Notes under the pieces: model-generated | Databases searched by the model: none | What the model saw: only the letters and a program-made list of their open reading frames with translations | What the model was told of the DNA's origin: nothing | Translations under genes and position numbers: made by a program | Shown here: piece after piece, positions 1 to 8,008 of the stretch | Position numbering within the stretch: the stretch's first letter is position 1 | How the letters are laid out: every line of letters begins with the position of its first letter | Origin: Chloroflexota bacterium | GTDB taxonomy: Bacteria; Chloroflexota; Dehalococcoidia; Lucifugimonadales; UBA3495 | Assembly (NCBI GenBank): GCA_022562475.1 | Contig: JADFPD010000006.1 | Span: 1-43,504 of the forward strand | Length of the DNA stretch: 43,504 bases | Direction of reading: 5' to 3'

Positions 1-209
1 TCCAATGTTAAAAACCAACGCAGGGGCTTGTCGTATAGTTCACACAGCCGGTCTAAGTTCTCTTCTGAAATGGACCGTTGGGACCGCTCCCACCGGTGTA
101 CTGTCATCCAGGATACACCGATGCGCTCGGCAACTTTTTCCTGGCTCAATCCTGTTCCATTACGGGCCCGGCGGAGGCGACCGCCGAGTCCGGGGATACT
201 AATTCTCAT
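1..209 (-). CDS. XRE-family HTH regulator, 3' end beyond window
   Basis: Reading leftward from an ATG at 209, 69 codons stay open to the window edge. The protein begins MRISIPGLGGRLRRAR and continues with a typical Cro/C1-type helix-turn-helix: GLSQEKVAERIGVSWMTVHR at about residues 20-39 covers helices 2 and 3, followed by WERSQRSISEENLDRLCELY, the usual tail of this domain. It is therefore a DNA-binding transcriptional regulator. Its target and any C-terminal sensor domain are outside the window. A purine-rich AAGGA lies rather far (about 17 nt) before the ATG, so the start is probable but not certain. Confidence 0.8.
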   Translation of the reverse strand, partial: MRISIPGLGGRLRRARNGTGLSQEKVAERIGVSWMTVHRWERSQRSISEENLDRLCELYDKPLRWFLTL

Positions 210-663
210 AAAATGCCCCGTTAATTTCCTTATTCATCTACGATTGTCGCAAAGCTTGGATTTTGCTCCCATACCCACGCCGGTAAGTGGTAAGGATAAT
301 TGGAATCTTAGGGGTTGGTTTTCGGCACGACAATGCAAGCATTGTATGAATCTCGTAAGAATTCAAACATGCCTGAAACGGTAATTCCCCAAAGGCCTGT
401 AGTCCGTGCCTGGCCGGTCCACGTCCATCTGCACCTGGCGGCACATCCCTAAATATGGGTTTATTGTTGTGCCGGCACCGGGAACCGGATGGTAGTTTGG
501 CGTATAGTTTTGTAATAATCGTGTATGTATTTAAAGGCGCCGTTGGTTGAGGTCCGTAAAGGCTGAGAACACATTCGGAGGACCGAAAGCAGCCTGTTGA
601 TTGGCGGAGGGCCTGGCAGGTATATGGTTAACGGTCCAACGGCGACCCGATGACAGGGACCCG
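210..663. other. Intergenic region, divergent promoters expected
   Basis: No convincing gene lies between the leftward XRE gene and the rightward isomerase. Short open frames here have no family-like sequence and overlap one another. The stretch must hold both upstream regions, but I see no clear -35/-10 pair. Confidence 0.5.
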
Positions 664-1761
664 ATGACTGAACTGGACGATCGAACGAATTACGAGAGAT
701 TGGACCCATCCGGCCTGCACCGGCGGCTCCAAGGCATGCCCGCCCAGTGTGAACGGGCTTGGCATGAAGCTAAGCGGACCGAGATACCGGACGATTGGCG
801 GCAATTCACGGAAGTGATAATTGCCGGAATGGGGGGCTCGGCGATAGCAGGGAACCTGGCCGCCGATTTGGCCGGCCCAAATTCAAGCACACCGATCAGG
901 GTGGTCCGGGACTTCTACATTCCCGGTGTCTCGGCTGCCCAAGTACCTGATTCGGGACCAAAATCCGGTCAACTGGTAGTCGTGTGCAGTTTCTCCGGCG
1001 AGACCGAAGAAACCCTCGCCATGTTCGATCACGCCCGGTCGGCCGGCGCCACCATGGCCGCCATTACCGGAGGCGGCACGCTCGGCCGGCGGGCAGCCGA
1101 AGCAGGTATCCCGGTGATGACCGTGGACGCCCCAGGCGAGCCTCGGAGCGCGGTGGGATACAACCTCATGCTGCTGGTTTCCCTGTTGGACAGGATCGGC
1201 GTGTTAAGTGTGTCTGACCAAGAAGTGACGGATGCCGTGGAAGCTGCCGAAACACTGGTGTCCCAAGTCGGGATCGAAGTTCCGGCGCGAGACAATCCAG
1301 CCAAGTTACTGGCGAGAGACTTGGTTGGCCGGCTGACATTGGTGTACGGCGGCGGCAATCTCTCAGGAATGGCCCTACGGTGGAAGTCCCAGATCAATGA
1401 GAACGGAAAGTCTTGGGCTTTCGCCGAGTTGCTGCCGGAGCTCTTGCACAATTCCGTGGAGAGTTTTCCCGGCGGTTCGGAGATCAGACAGCGCACGACC
1501 GCTCTCTTATTAAAACCGCACCAAACAACGCCGGAGCTCGAATTAAGATATACGGTGTTGGGCGAGACTCTGGAGCGCTGCGGCATCGAGCGCCGCATCT
1601 TCACCGGTGTCCCGGGAAGGCCACTGGCCCAATCCCTATCGATGATTGTTCTGGGCGATCACGTCAGTTACTACATGGGGCTGCTGAACGGTATAAATCC
1701 GTCTGAGACCCCAAGCATCGATCATTTCAAAGAGCGGTTGTCCGGTCCAGACCCAGCCTAG
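664..1761 (+). CDS. Bifunctional phosphoglucose/phosphomannose isomerase
   Basis: A 365-residue SIS-domain sugar isomerase, of the family interconverting glucose-6-P or mannose-6-P with fructose-6-P in the cytoplasm. The start is placed at ATG 664 (MTELDDRTNYERLDPSGLH), because family members begin close to a YxxLDPSGL motif; the frame is open further upstream to a TTG at 601. Visible signatures are the sugar-phosphate loop GMGGSAIAG (residues 55-63), CSFSGETEET (108-117), and the catalytic segment with INENGK (Glu) and LPELLHNSVE (His). Length matches the bacterial PGI/PMI family (about 350). It is monocistronic in appearance, with the next gene having its own promoter. Confidence 0.9.
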   Translation: MTELDDRTNYERLDPSGLHRRLQGMPAQCERAWHEAKRTEIPDDWRQFTEVIIAGMGGSAIAGNLAADLAGPNSSTPIRVVRDFYIPGVSAAQVPDSGPKSGQLVVVCSFSGETEETLAMFDHARSAGATMAAITGGGTLGRRAAEAGIPVMTVDAPGEPRSAVGYNLMLLVSLLDRIGVLSVSDQEVTDAVEAAETLVSQVGIEVPARDNPAKLLARDLVGRLTLVYGGGNLSGMALRWKSQINENGKSWAFAELLPELLHNSVESFPGGSEIRQRTTALLLKPHQTTPELELRYTVLGETLERCGIERRIFTGVPGRPLAQSLSMIVLGDHVSYYMGLLNGINPSETPSIDHFKERLSGPDPA

Positions 1762-1796
1762 TTCGCCGTTGCGGTCATTAATTGCAACTAGGCGTG

Positions 1797-1825
1797 TTGA
1801 CATCGTGCGCGCCGTCGGTCAAAAT
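1797..1825 (+). promoter_or_regulatory. Sigma70-type promoter for the RdhA-like gene
   Basis: TTGACA (1797-1802), a 17-nt spacer and CAAAAT (1820-1825) lie 42 nt before the ATG at 1868. The -35 is perfect and the -10 matches 4 of 6. An SD-like AAGGAG follows near 1855. Confidence 0.6.
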
Positions 1826-1867
1826 CCCCGTTAACACCCAGTCCTCGTTCAACAAGGAGTTAGACCA

Positions 1868-3148
1868 ATGTTAAAGGTAGGTCATACTGTGGTCCGGCCC
1901 GGCAGAAAGGCCGGTATGGAGCCCGTGGAGATTCCCGTACCCGAAGAACTGGAAACGGTCCCCGGCATTCCCATGGTCAGCAAAGACGTCGATTTTTACA
2001 GCAGGGAGTATCCCCTGATTCGCCAGCAGGTTGAACACGCGGCCGACACTGAATGGGCCCCCAGCGTCGGCACCCCGGCCATGCAGGCCTACCATCACCA
2101 ACATCAAGCGGTGATGGAGGAGTTCTACCCCAGCATGAACCGGACGGGCGACTTGGAGCCCACGAGCACGCCATCGGGCGCGGATGTCACCCAGTTGATC
2201 CGTGACAAAGCCGTCGAGATGGGGTTCTTGGACGTCGGTTTCACCATTCACGACGTACGCTTCATCTACCAGGACCGGAAAGAGCACGTCAAGTATCCAA
2301 ATGCGGTCTGCCTGGCTTTGGAGCAGGACTTCGCGGAGACTCAGACCGCTCCCAGCATGGCGGCCGAACACGGCCATTACGGGACCTACGAGGTCCAGGC
2401 GCCCATGGGCCTGCGGATGGTCGATTACATCCTGTCCTTGGGTTACCACGCACAACTGCACGGCCCGAGCAACCACAGCGCGGCAACGATTCCCATGTTC
2501 GTAGCCGCCGGAATGGGTCAGTTGGGAGCCAACGGCCAACTGCTCACCCCCCACGCCGGCGCCCGTTGCCGCCTTCAGATCATCACCACCGATGCCCCGG
2601 TGACGTTCGACGAGCCCGTCGACTATGGGTTCCACGCCTTCTGCCAAGTGTGCCAGGTCTGCGTCAACCGCTGCCCTGGCCGCGCCCTGATGCGCGAGAA
2701 GATCTGGTGGCGCGGCGTTGAGAAGAACAAGCTCATCTACAAGCGCTGCCGGCCGGTCATGTCCCGGTACGAAGGCTGCGCGATCTGCATGAAGGTTTGC
2801 CCCATCAACAAGTACGGGGCCAAGGCCGTCATGGAGCACTACATCGAGACCGGCCAGGTGCTGGGCAAGGGCACCCACGACCTGGAGGGCTACACCCTGC
2901 ACGATGAGAGCACAGGCAAATACGCCACCGGCTACTTCGGCCCCGGTGAGTTGCCCACCTTCGACGCCAATTTCTTCAAGATTCCCAACGGGTCCAGGGA
3001 GAACGCCGCCCTCGAGGAACTCATCGAGCGTATCGGGGCAAAGGACGGCGGTCTGGACGAGGAGAAAGAGGAAGAAGCGTTGTTCGACTTCCGAGACCGG
3101 CTACGCAAGATCCTCCACGGCGAGGTTAGCGACAGCACCATGTTCTAG
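1868..3148 (+). CDS. Reductive dehalogenase-like Fe-S protein lacking a Tat signal
   Basis: A 426-residue protein with two ferredoxin-type clusters in the RdhA/QueG arrangement: C259-x2-C262-x2-C265-x3-C269-P and a second motif C294-x9-C304-x2-C307-x3-C311-P. The preceding region (about 105-250), with GMGQLGANGQLLTPHAGAR and RLQIITTDAP, resembles the corrinoid-binding nitroreductase-like core of reductive dehalogenases and epoxyqueuosine reductase. There is no N-terminal Tat RR motif or transmembrane segment, so it is predicted to be cytoplasmic, and no rdhB-like anchor gene is adjacent. The start is well supported by AAGGAG about 8 nt upstream. It has its own promoter and terminator. The substrate cannot be read from sequence. 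A QueG-like or other corrinoid reductase is the alternative. Confidence 0.8.
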   Translation: MLKVGHTVVRPGRKAGMEPVEIPVPEELETVPGIPMVSKDVDFYSREYPLIRQQVEHAADTEWAPSVGTPAMQAYHHQHQAVMEEFYPSMNRTGDLEPTSTPSGADVTQLIRDKAVEMGFLDVGFTIHDVRFIYQDRKEHVKYPNAVCLALEQDFAETQTAPSMAAEHGHYGTYEVQAPMGLRMVDYILSLGYHAQLHGPSNHSAATIPMFVAAGMGQLGANGQLLTPHAGARCRLQIITTDAPVTFDEPVDYGFHAFCQVCQVCVNRCPGRALMREKIWWRGVEKNKLIYKRCRPVMSRYEGCAICMKVCPINKYGAKAVMEHYIETGQVLGKGTHDLEGYTLHDESTGKYATGYFGPGELPTFDANFFKIPNGSRENAALEELIERIGAKDGGLDEEKEEEALFDFRDRLRKILHGEVSDSTMF

Positions 3149-3176
3149 GCCCGCAGGCCGGCGGTAATTCGACCCA

Positions 3177-3215
3177 AAAGGGGAGCAAGAAAGTATCTTG
3201 CTCCCCTTTAAATAT
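3177..3215 (+). terminator. Rho-independent terminator after RdhA-like gene
   Basis: A perfect 14-bp stem, 3177-3190 pairing with 3196-3209, closes a 5-nt loop. Its left arm is preceded by A residues and its right arm ends in TTT and an AT-rich tail. Confidence 0.8.
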
Positions 3216-3320
3216 TAAAGAGACTTTGCGCTCCGGAATTCTTCCGCCTCTGGACATCCTCCGGGAATCGACTGTATCTTTGGTTTTAAGGGTTAGAGCG
3301 CGATTCGGATGGAGTTGGTG

Positions 3321-3938
3321 ATGGCTGTAGAGTGGACCGCCGAGGGTGACCTATTCGAGGGCTGTAATTGCAACCTGCTGTGCCCCTGCCACGTGTCTTT
3401 CCGGCAGTCCCCAACCAACGGCCACTGTGACACCATCTGGGCCGTGTCCATCGAGCAGGGCCGTTACGGCGATGTGGATTTGGCGGGGTTGAATGCGGCC
3501 ATCATTTTGCATTGTCCGGGGAATATGGCTGATGGCGACTGGACCACCGTTTTGTACGTGGATGACCGGACCTCGGCGGAGCAAGACGAGGCGTTGCGGG
3601 CGATCTTTTCCGGAGAGGCCGGCGGCCCCTGGGAGATAATGTCCCAGTTCTACCGGGACGGAAAATATCAGGCGGTCTCGAGGATGCCCTTGCAGATCAC
3701 CATCGACGGACGCACCAGGACGATCAGCGCCCCGGACCGGCTGTTCTTGGAGATGCAGACGCTCCGCGGCGGCTCGGACCGCGAGGGATTGGTCACGATC
3801 AACAATCTGCGAAACGTCATCCATGGAAACGAGCACGTCATGGGCCTTTCCAACTTCAAGGTTGACGTTGAGAGCATGACCTGGGATTACCAGGGCAAAC
3901 ATGGCCTCTACAGCAAGTTCAATTGGTCTGGGTCTTAG
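3321..3938 (+). CDS. DUF1326 family protein
   Basis: A 205-residue soluble protein whose N-terminus shows the DUF1326 hallmark: W5, then E13-G-C15-N-C17-N-L-L-C21-P-C23-H, four closely spaced cysteines that could bind metal. The function of this family is unknown. ATG 3321 is chosen over ATG 3309 because GGAG lies at suitable distance before it. The last 12 codons (GLYSKFNWSGS and stop) form part of a 57-bp sequence repeated 1.84 kb downstream. In the right-hand copy the TAG overlaps the stop of a convergent amidohydrolase gene, so the two genes were probably once direct neighbours. Confidence 0.75.
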   Translation: MAVEWTAEGDLFEGCNCNLLCPCHVSFRQSPTNGHCDTIWAVSIEQGRYGDVDLAGLNAAIILHCPGNMADGDWTTVLYVDDRTSAEQDEALRAIFSGEAGGPWEIMSQFYRDGKYQAVSRMPLQITIDGRTRTISAPDRLFLEMQTLRGGSDREGLVTINNLRNVIHGNEHVMGLSNFKVDVESMTWDYQGKHGLYSKFNWSGS

Positions 3939-3959
3939 CCGCCGGAAATCCGGTCCAGA
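3903..3959. repeat. 57-bp direct repeat, left copy
   Basis: Identical over all 57 positions to 5740-5796. It contains the last 12 codons of the DUF1326 gene on the + strand and, on the - strand, the last codons (LDRISGG and stop) of the amidohydrolase, here orphaned. Outside the repeat the two copies diverge at once. Confidence 0.95.
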
Positions 3960-4034
3960 AATAATCGTCCGTATTTCGCTGAGAGCCGGTCCCCAGACCT
4001 ACGATCTCCTGGAACCTTGCCTTATTGTCTCTTG

Positions 4035-4877
4035 TTACAAGGTGAGCACCAGAGTTGAGTCATCAGTTGCAGACCCCATACTACCGAAATTAGACGACGG
4101 CGGAGGCATGGGGGGTTCGCCAGCAGGCAGTAGATACAGGGATTTGAAAGAGTACCCGCCGAAAGCAGCTAATAACGTGACCAACGCCAGTTGGGATTGT
4201 ATCTCCTCGGTCAATGTAGATGCTCCCTCTACCAATTTTGGATGAAGTTCGTCAAGAATGTCGCCGGAGAAGATACCACCTTCGACCCAGGTATGTGTCC
4301 AGGCAACGTAGCCTGTGATCACTCCACTGGAATTCAGGTACAAGTAGACGTCGTATCGAACTCGAGCGTCGTAATCTGGCCACCAATCGAGGGCGACCCG
4401 AAGGTCTTGCTCGATCCTGACGAATTTCCGCGAAGGGTCGTGAGATGGCCAAAACAGCGAATACACCCGCGGGTCGCCATTTCGCGAAACATTGGTTCCA
4501 GCGACTGCTTCATCCAGTCCCGCTATGAACGGCCCCGATATTTGGTCTTTTAGAGGGATTATCAGCTCTGATTTGTTTCGGTTAATCATGATGGCCGACT
4601 CAATGTCATCATTCATTCCGCTGCCAACATTGCTCCACCAACAAGTCCACCCTTCTGCCATGTTAAGGGAGGCAAAATCCCCCAGGAAATCTGAAGAAGT
4701 GAAGCCATATACATTGCCGTTATACCCGCTATAGGCTCTGGCCCGTAAGGATGATATCTCGTCTCCCAAGCCGGAGCCAAATTTGATCCATTTGTAACGA
4801 TAGCTATTGTTGAGGCTGAACGTTTCGGTTGTGCCTCTAAAGTTCGTGTGCTCAAAAAACTCGCTAAAAACAGCCAT
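4035..4877 (-). CDS. Beta/gamma-crystallin domain protein
   Basis: A 280-residue protein. Residues 1-100 form a two-motif beta/gamma-crystallin domain: FFEHTNFRGTTETF opens motif A, GDEISS (38-43) matches its N/D-N/D-x-x-S/T-S calcium clamp, VYGFTSSDFLGDF opens motif B and NDDIES (89-94) is the second clamp. Such domains bind Ca2+ and are often extracytoplasmic or stress-related, but no signal peptide is seen here. Residues 105-280 are not recognised; they contain aromatic strands, a small hydrophobic stretch (LALVTLLAAF) and a Pro-rich segment. It lies 48 bp behind the 165-residue gene and GGGAG precedes its ATG. Being inside the repeat-bounded islet suggests acquisition by transfer. Confidence 0.7.
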   Translation of the reverse strand: MAVFSEFFEHTNFRGTTETFSLNNSYRYKWIKFGSGLGDEISSLRARAYSGYNGNVYGFTSSDFLGDFASLNMAEGWTCWWSNVGSGMNDDIESAIMINRNKSELIIPLKDQISGPFIAGLDEAVAGTNVSRNGDPRVYSLFWPSHDPSRKFVRIEQDLRVALDWWPDYDARVRYDVYLYLNSSGVITGYVAWTHTWVEGGIFSGDILDELHPKLVEGASTLTEEIQSQLALVTLLAAFGGYSFKSLYLLPAGEPPMPPPSSNFGSMGSATDDSTLVLTL

Positions 4878-4925
4878 AGTTCAATCTCCCAATGAATTTG
4901 CAGAAATTACAATGAGAATCTAAGC

Positions 4926-5423
4926 TTAGGACCTGCCGCCACCATTGCGGCCACGGATAGAGCGGAATGATGTCCCGAGGATTCGCCTGGTTAGCGCTCG
5001 ACGGGCACTGATCAATGCCCTTGGATTACCGCCCAGGGCTAATAATGGTTCCAAACGTTCCATGATTTGAGGTAGAAGCTGGTCCAATTTTTCGGGAGTG
5101 AGGCGTGCAGTGGCAGCGGTAATCTCAGCCCGCGCAGCCCTCGCGTCCATAGGCACAACAGCCCGTGCCAAGTCCGAGGATTTAGCCAACTTCTTGCTCG
5201 GCAACCCCACAACAAAATCGCGGTCATTGGATTCTGCTTCGATACGGGAAGGCACCAGCATCGACGCCTGGGATAGCTGAGTCGGAGTGGAACGCGCTAC
5301 TCTGAAGTTTTCATCTAGTGACATTGGCTGTTTCGGCACTCGGCCTATCTCTGCAGCAAGCTTGCCCTCCTCAAGGATAAGTTCGTTTCTCCGGGAATTT
5401 TTAGGATTTCGATAATCGGCCAT
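4926..5423 (-). CDS. Hypothetical protein of the islet operon
   Basis: A 165-residue protein that I do not recognise. It has a strong ribosome site (AAGGAGGT about 6 nt before the ATG at 5423). The sequence is charged and largely helical: a polar N-terminus (NPKNSRRNELILEEGKLAAE), a middle with Ser and Pro, then likely amphipathic helices (ARAARAEITAATARL, EKLDQLLPQIMERLEPLLAL) and an Arg/Gly-rich basic tail (RRALTRRILGTSFRSIRG). There is no signal peptide or membrane segment. It is the first gene of the operon ahead of the crystallin protein; a nucleic-acid- or partner-binding role is possible but unsupported. Confidence 0.65.
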   Translation of the reverse strand: MADYRNPKNSRRNELILEEGKLAAEIGRVPKQPMSLDENFRVARSTPTQLSQASMLVPSRIEAESNDRDFVVGLPSKKLAKSSDLARAVVPMDARAARAEITAATARLTPEKLDQLLPQIMERLEPLLALGGNPRALISARRALTRRILGTSFRSIRGRNGGGRS

Positions 5424-5739
5424 TGGAAACCTCCTTCCACCATGTCGAATTTATCTGGGCATAACCTTGTCGACCGCGAATTTGCCATAATTACCAAACG
5501 TCACGACTGCAATGGAACAATGCATCAATTTGCCGACGAGAGCGCCGATGGCGGATAGAATCATGCGACATCGACTTGGCCAAGGAATATTCGCGCGTTT
5601 AATGCTGTGGCCATTTCGGTATGGCACGGTGAAGATACCGTACCAAGGTTATTAAGTCCAGTGAACTTTAGGTTTCGGATATTGCGTTGACCAGCCGCTG
5701 GGAAATTAGCGATTCCTAAGAAGCATCGATCTTGGGTAC
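5424..5739. other. Upstream region of the islet operon
   Basis: 316 bp without a gene, AT-rich in part, and probably containing the leftward promoter for the two islet genes. I could not settle on a -35/-10 pair. No inverted repeats typical of an IS end abut the 57-bp repeat. Confidence 0.4.
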
Positions 5740-5796
5740 GGCCTCTACAGCAAGTTCAATTGGTCTGGGTCTTAGCCGCCGGAAATCCGGTCCAGA
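5740..5796. repeat. 57-bp direct repeat, right copy
   Basis: Second copy of 3903-3959. Here the - strand reading is the true 3' end of the amidohydrolase, while the + strand carries an orphan copy of the DUF1326 C-terminus (GLYSKFNWSGS and stop). Confidence 0.95.
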
Positions 5797-7004
5797 TAGA
5801 CCTGCCCCGCTTTCATCACCAGCCGTATCCGGTCTTTGTCCTGCAAGATGGAGATGTCGGCCAGAGGGTCTCCATCGACCACGACTAGATCAGCGAACTT
5901 GCCCGGCGCTATCGTCCCGATGCTGTCTTCCAGGTCCAGGCACCCGGCAGCCCAGCCCGTGGCCGCAACCAGTGCCTGCATCGGCGTCATCCCCGCCGCA
6001 ACCAGCAACTCCAGTTCCTTGGCGTTGTTGCCGTGCTCCCATCCTCCCGCATCGGTCCCGGCGACCACTTTCACCCCGGCCGACAGCGCTTTCTGGACCG
6101 TGTCGATATGCTGCTGCCGGAACCCCTGAGCCTCGGCTTGGGCGTGGGGATTGCCCTGGGTGGCGTGGAAGGTGAATACGGTGAAGGTGGGGACCAGGTA
6201 GATGCCGCGGCCGGCCATCATCTTAAGTAGATCGGGCTCCGACCCCAGTAGGCAGCCGTGCTCGATGGAGTCCACACCGGCTTCGATGGCCGTGCGAAGC
6301 CCAGGGCCTCCAAGGGCGTGGCAAGCAACCGTCTTGCCGTGGCGATGCGCCTCGTCAACCAACGCCTGGGTCTCCTCTTGGTTGTATGAGCGGGTCGTGC
6401 CGCTTTGGGTCGCCCGCCCAAAGCCGGTGTTGAAGAACTTGATGAGGTCCGCGCCGGCCCGCACCACTTCCCGCACCATGGCCCGCACGTCGTCGGGTCC
6501 GTCGGCGATGCCCCTGGGCAGGTTGGGGTCGGGCGAGGCGGGTTGGTGATGTCCCGAGGGGCTGGAGCGGTCCTGGGTGCCTTGGGTGGGGGAAAGAGGG
6601 CTGGTGGCCAACTGCAGCCGTGGTCCCGGGACCAGGCCCTGTTCCACCGCCTGCTTGTAGCCAACGTCCAGCCAACCACAGTCGCGGATGGCTGTGTAGC
6701 CCGAGAGCAGGGTATCTTCCATGACCTTGGCCACGCGCAATACTCGGGCGCTCCGCGGCTCGGACCGGCCCCACCGTCCCAACAGATCGTAGCCGAAGGA
6801 TGTGAGGTGGTCGTGGCAGTCGATCAGGCCGGGGAGCAGCGTGAGGCCGGTTATGTCAACAACCGGGCAGTCCGGCGGCAACGCCACCGACGCGCGCGGA
6901 CCCACGGCCTCGATGCGGCCTTGACCGTTGACCAAAACCGTGGCGCCGGCCAAAGGCGGCCCGCCCGTGCCGTCGATCAGGTTTCCGCCGGTGAGGGCAA
7001 TCAT
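5772..7004 (-). CDS. Amidohydrolase family protein (imidazolonepropionase/prolidase-like)
   Basis: A 410-residue metal-dependent hydrolase of the amidohydrolase superfamily. It shows the metal-ligand series of a binuclear TIM barrel: H64-D-H66 in DCHDHLTS, K189 (LIKFF, probably carboxylated), H229 (ACHALG), H249 (SIEHG) and D318 (AGTDAGG). The C-terminal GKFADLVVVDGDPL is the usual composite-domain signature. The frame is open far upstream, but the real start is ATG 7004 (MIALTGGNLIDGTGG), where family homology begins, 11 bp after the MBL stop codon. It is the second gene of an operon with the MBL hydrolase. Substrates of this group include peptides, lactams and xenobiotic amides or carbamates; none can be assigned. 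Confidence 0.88.
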   Translation of the reverse strand: MIALTGGNLIDGTGGPPLAGATVLVNGQGRIEAVGPRASVALPPDCPVVDITGLTLLPGLIDCHDHLTSFGYDLLGRWGRSEPRSARVLRVAKVMEDTLLSGYTAIRDCGWLDVGYKQAVEQGLVPGPRLQLATSPLSPTQGTQDRSSPSGHHQPASPDPNLPRGIADGPDDVRAMVREVVRAGADLIKFFNTGFGRATQSGTTRSYNQEETQALVDEAHRHGKTVACHALGGPGLRTAIEAGVDSIEHGCLLGSEPDLLKMMAGRGIYLVPTFTVFTFHATQGNPHAQAEAQGFRQQHIDTVQKALSAGVKVVAGTDAGGWEHGNNAKELELLVAAGMTPMQALVAATGWAAGCLDLEDSIGTIAPGKFADLVVVDGDPLADISILQDKDRIRLVMKAGQVYLDRISGG

Positions 7005-7015
7005 GGTCCCCGGCT

Positions 7016-7849
7016 TTAGATGCCCTGCCAGAAACGGCGGCCCTGCTCCCGGACGATCTTGCCGAAGCCGGGCCGGGCCAAGTGGACCGCCGCCACCGGG
7101 ATACCCTCCCGCTCCAGGCGTTCCATCATATCGCGGCGGGTGATCCGTGTCTGGACCGGGTCGATATCGGCGCGGGATACCCAGTCGGTGTTTTCGATCT
7201 GAGCGGTGTTGTGCAGGATGTCGCCCAGCACCAGACCGGTCTCGCCCTGGGACGAGATCAGCAGGCTCATGTGGCCGGGAGTATGGCCCGGCGTGGCCAG
7301 AGTGGTGATCTCGCTGGTTATCTGATGGCCGTCTTCCATGAGGTTCAACACACCCAGGTCCTCCAGCGGCCAGACGCACTCCGGGGCGTTGGGGAACCTA
7401 GCCTCGATCAAGGTCGGGTCGTGGCAAGCCTCCCAGTCCTTGGCGCTCACGTAGTATTGGGCGTTGGGGAAGGTGGTAGTGTACTTGCCGTCCTTAGTTG
7501 TCAGGTTCCAGCCCACATGGTCCCGGTGAGCGTGGGTCAGGACCACCATGTCCACGTCCTCAGGACGCATGCCGTGGGCCTTGAAGTCGTCGAGCAGTTC
7601 GCCCCAGGGTGTTTCGGGCGTCTGCTTGGGTCCCAATCCGGTATCGACGACGATGGTGTGGCCGTCCGACTTGATCAGGAAACAGGCGAGGTTGAAGCTG
7701 ACGCCTCCGGCGGCGCTGAGGTGCTCTTCCTGCCCCTTCCAGTCCTCCTCGGGGATATCAGGGAAGAAATTGCAGAGGTCGAACGCCAAGACTCCGTCCG
7801 ACAATGAAGTGATCTCCACGTTTCCGATGGTCAGCGTATCGTTTGGCAA
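7016..7849 (-). CDS. MBL-fold metallo-hydrolase
   Basis: A 277-residue metallo-beta-lactamase-fold hydrolase with the di-zinc signature H106-A-H108-R-D110-H111 (VVLTHAHRDHVGW), a later metal histidine in ATPGHTPGHMSLLIS, and GDILHN supplying the bridging Asp. The layout resembles quorum-quenching lactonases and related esterases. There is no signal peptide. The start is TTG 7849, with GAGGGG at suitable spacing. It is the first gene of an operon whose second gene is an amidohydrolase 11 bp downstream; the pair suggests sequential ring-opening or ester and amide hydrolysis of an imported organic compound, which is inference. Confidence 0.85.
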   Translation of the reverse strand: MPNDTLTIGNVEITSLSDGVLAFDLCNFFPDIPEEDWKGQEEHLSAAGGVSFNLACFLIKSDGHTIVVDTGLGPKQTPETPWGELLDDFKAHGMRPEDVDMVVLTHAHRDHVGWNLTTKDGKYTTTFPNAQYYVSAKDWEACHDPTLIEARFPNAPECVWPLEDLGVLNLMEDGHQITSEITTLATPGHTPGHMSLLISSQGETGLVLGDILHNTAQIENTDWVSRADIDPVQTRITRRDMMERLEREGIPVAAVHLARPGFGKIVREQGRRFWQGI

Positions 7850-8008
7850 ATTGACACCCCTCGAAGAGTAGTTGTTTCAGCGCGTTCGGCAGATTATAAG
7901 CGTGGGCAGCCAGGGTGGCAATCGCCGCACAAAAGTCTCCCTTTCATCAAGGGGGGGGTTGGGAGGATTTCCGTGCCCCCTCCGCGAACCATCCCGTTGC
8001 CCGACCCC

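Larger units (their letters stand above)
3903..5796. mobile_element. Two-gene islet bounded by 57-bp direct repeats
   Basis: The segment between the two repeats (3960-5739, 1780 bp) carries two leftward genes, and its left part is visibly AT-richer: 4561-4620 has 25 G/C of 60, against 39 of 60 in 7201-7260. Both flanking genes keep intact 3' ends because each is completed by one copy of the repeat. This is the geometry of an attL/attR pair or a very long target duplication. No integrase, transposase or terminal inverted repeat is visible inside, so any recombinase must act in trans or the event is of another kind, such as an insertional duplication by recombination. Confidence 0.6.

Noticed and set aside
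1029-1604. Leftward 191-codon frame inside the isomerase gene
   Set aside because: It is fully opposite a confidently identified gene and has Ser/Arg-rich shadow composition.
1871-2902. Leftward 343-codon frame inside the RdhA-like gene
   Set aside because: It is antisense to a gene with intact Fe-S motifs and has the His/Val/Gly-rich composition of an antisense frame in high-G+C DNA.
3960-5739. Insertion sequence
   Set aside because: Neither encoded protein resembles a transposase and no terminal inverted repeats abut the 57-bp repeats.
7005-7379. Upstream extension of the amidohydrolase frame into the MBL gene
   Set aside because: The extension is low-complexity Arg/Pro/Gly sequence typical of a shadow frame; family homology starts at ATG 7004.
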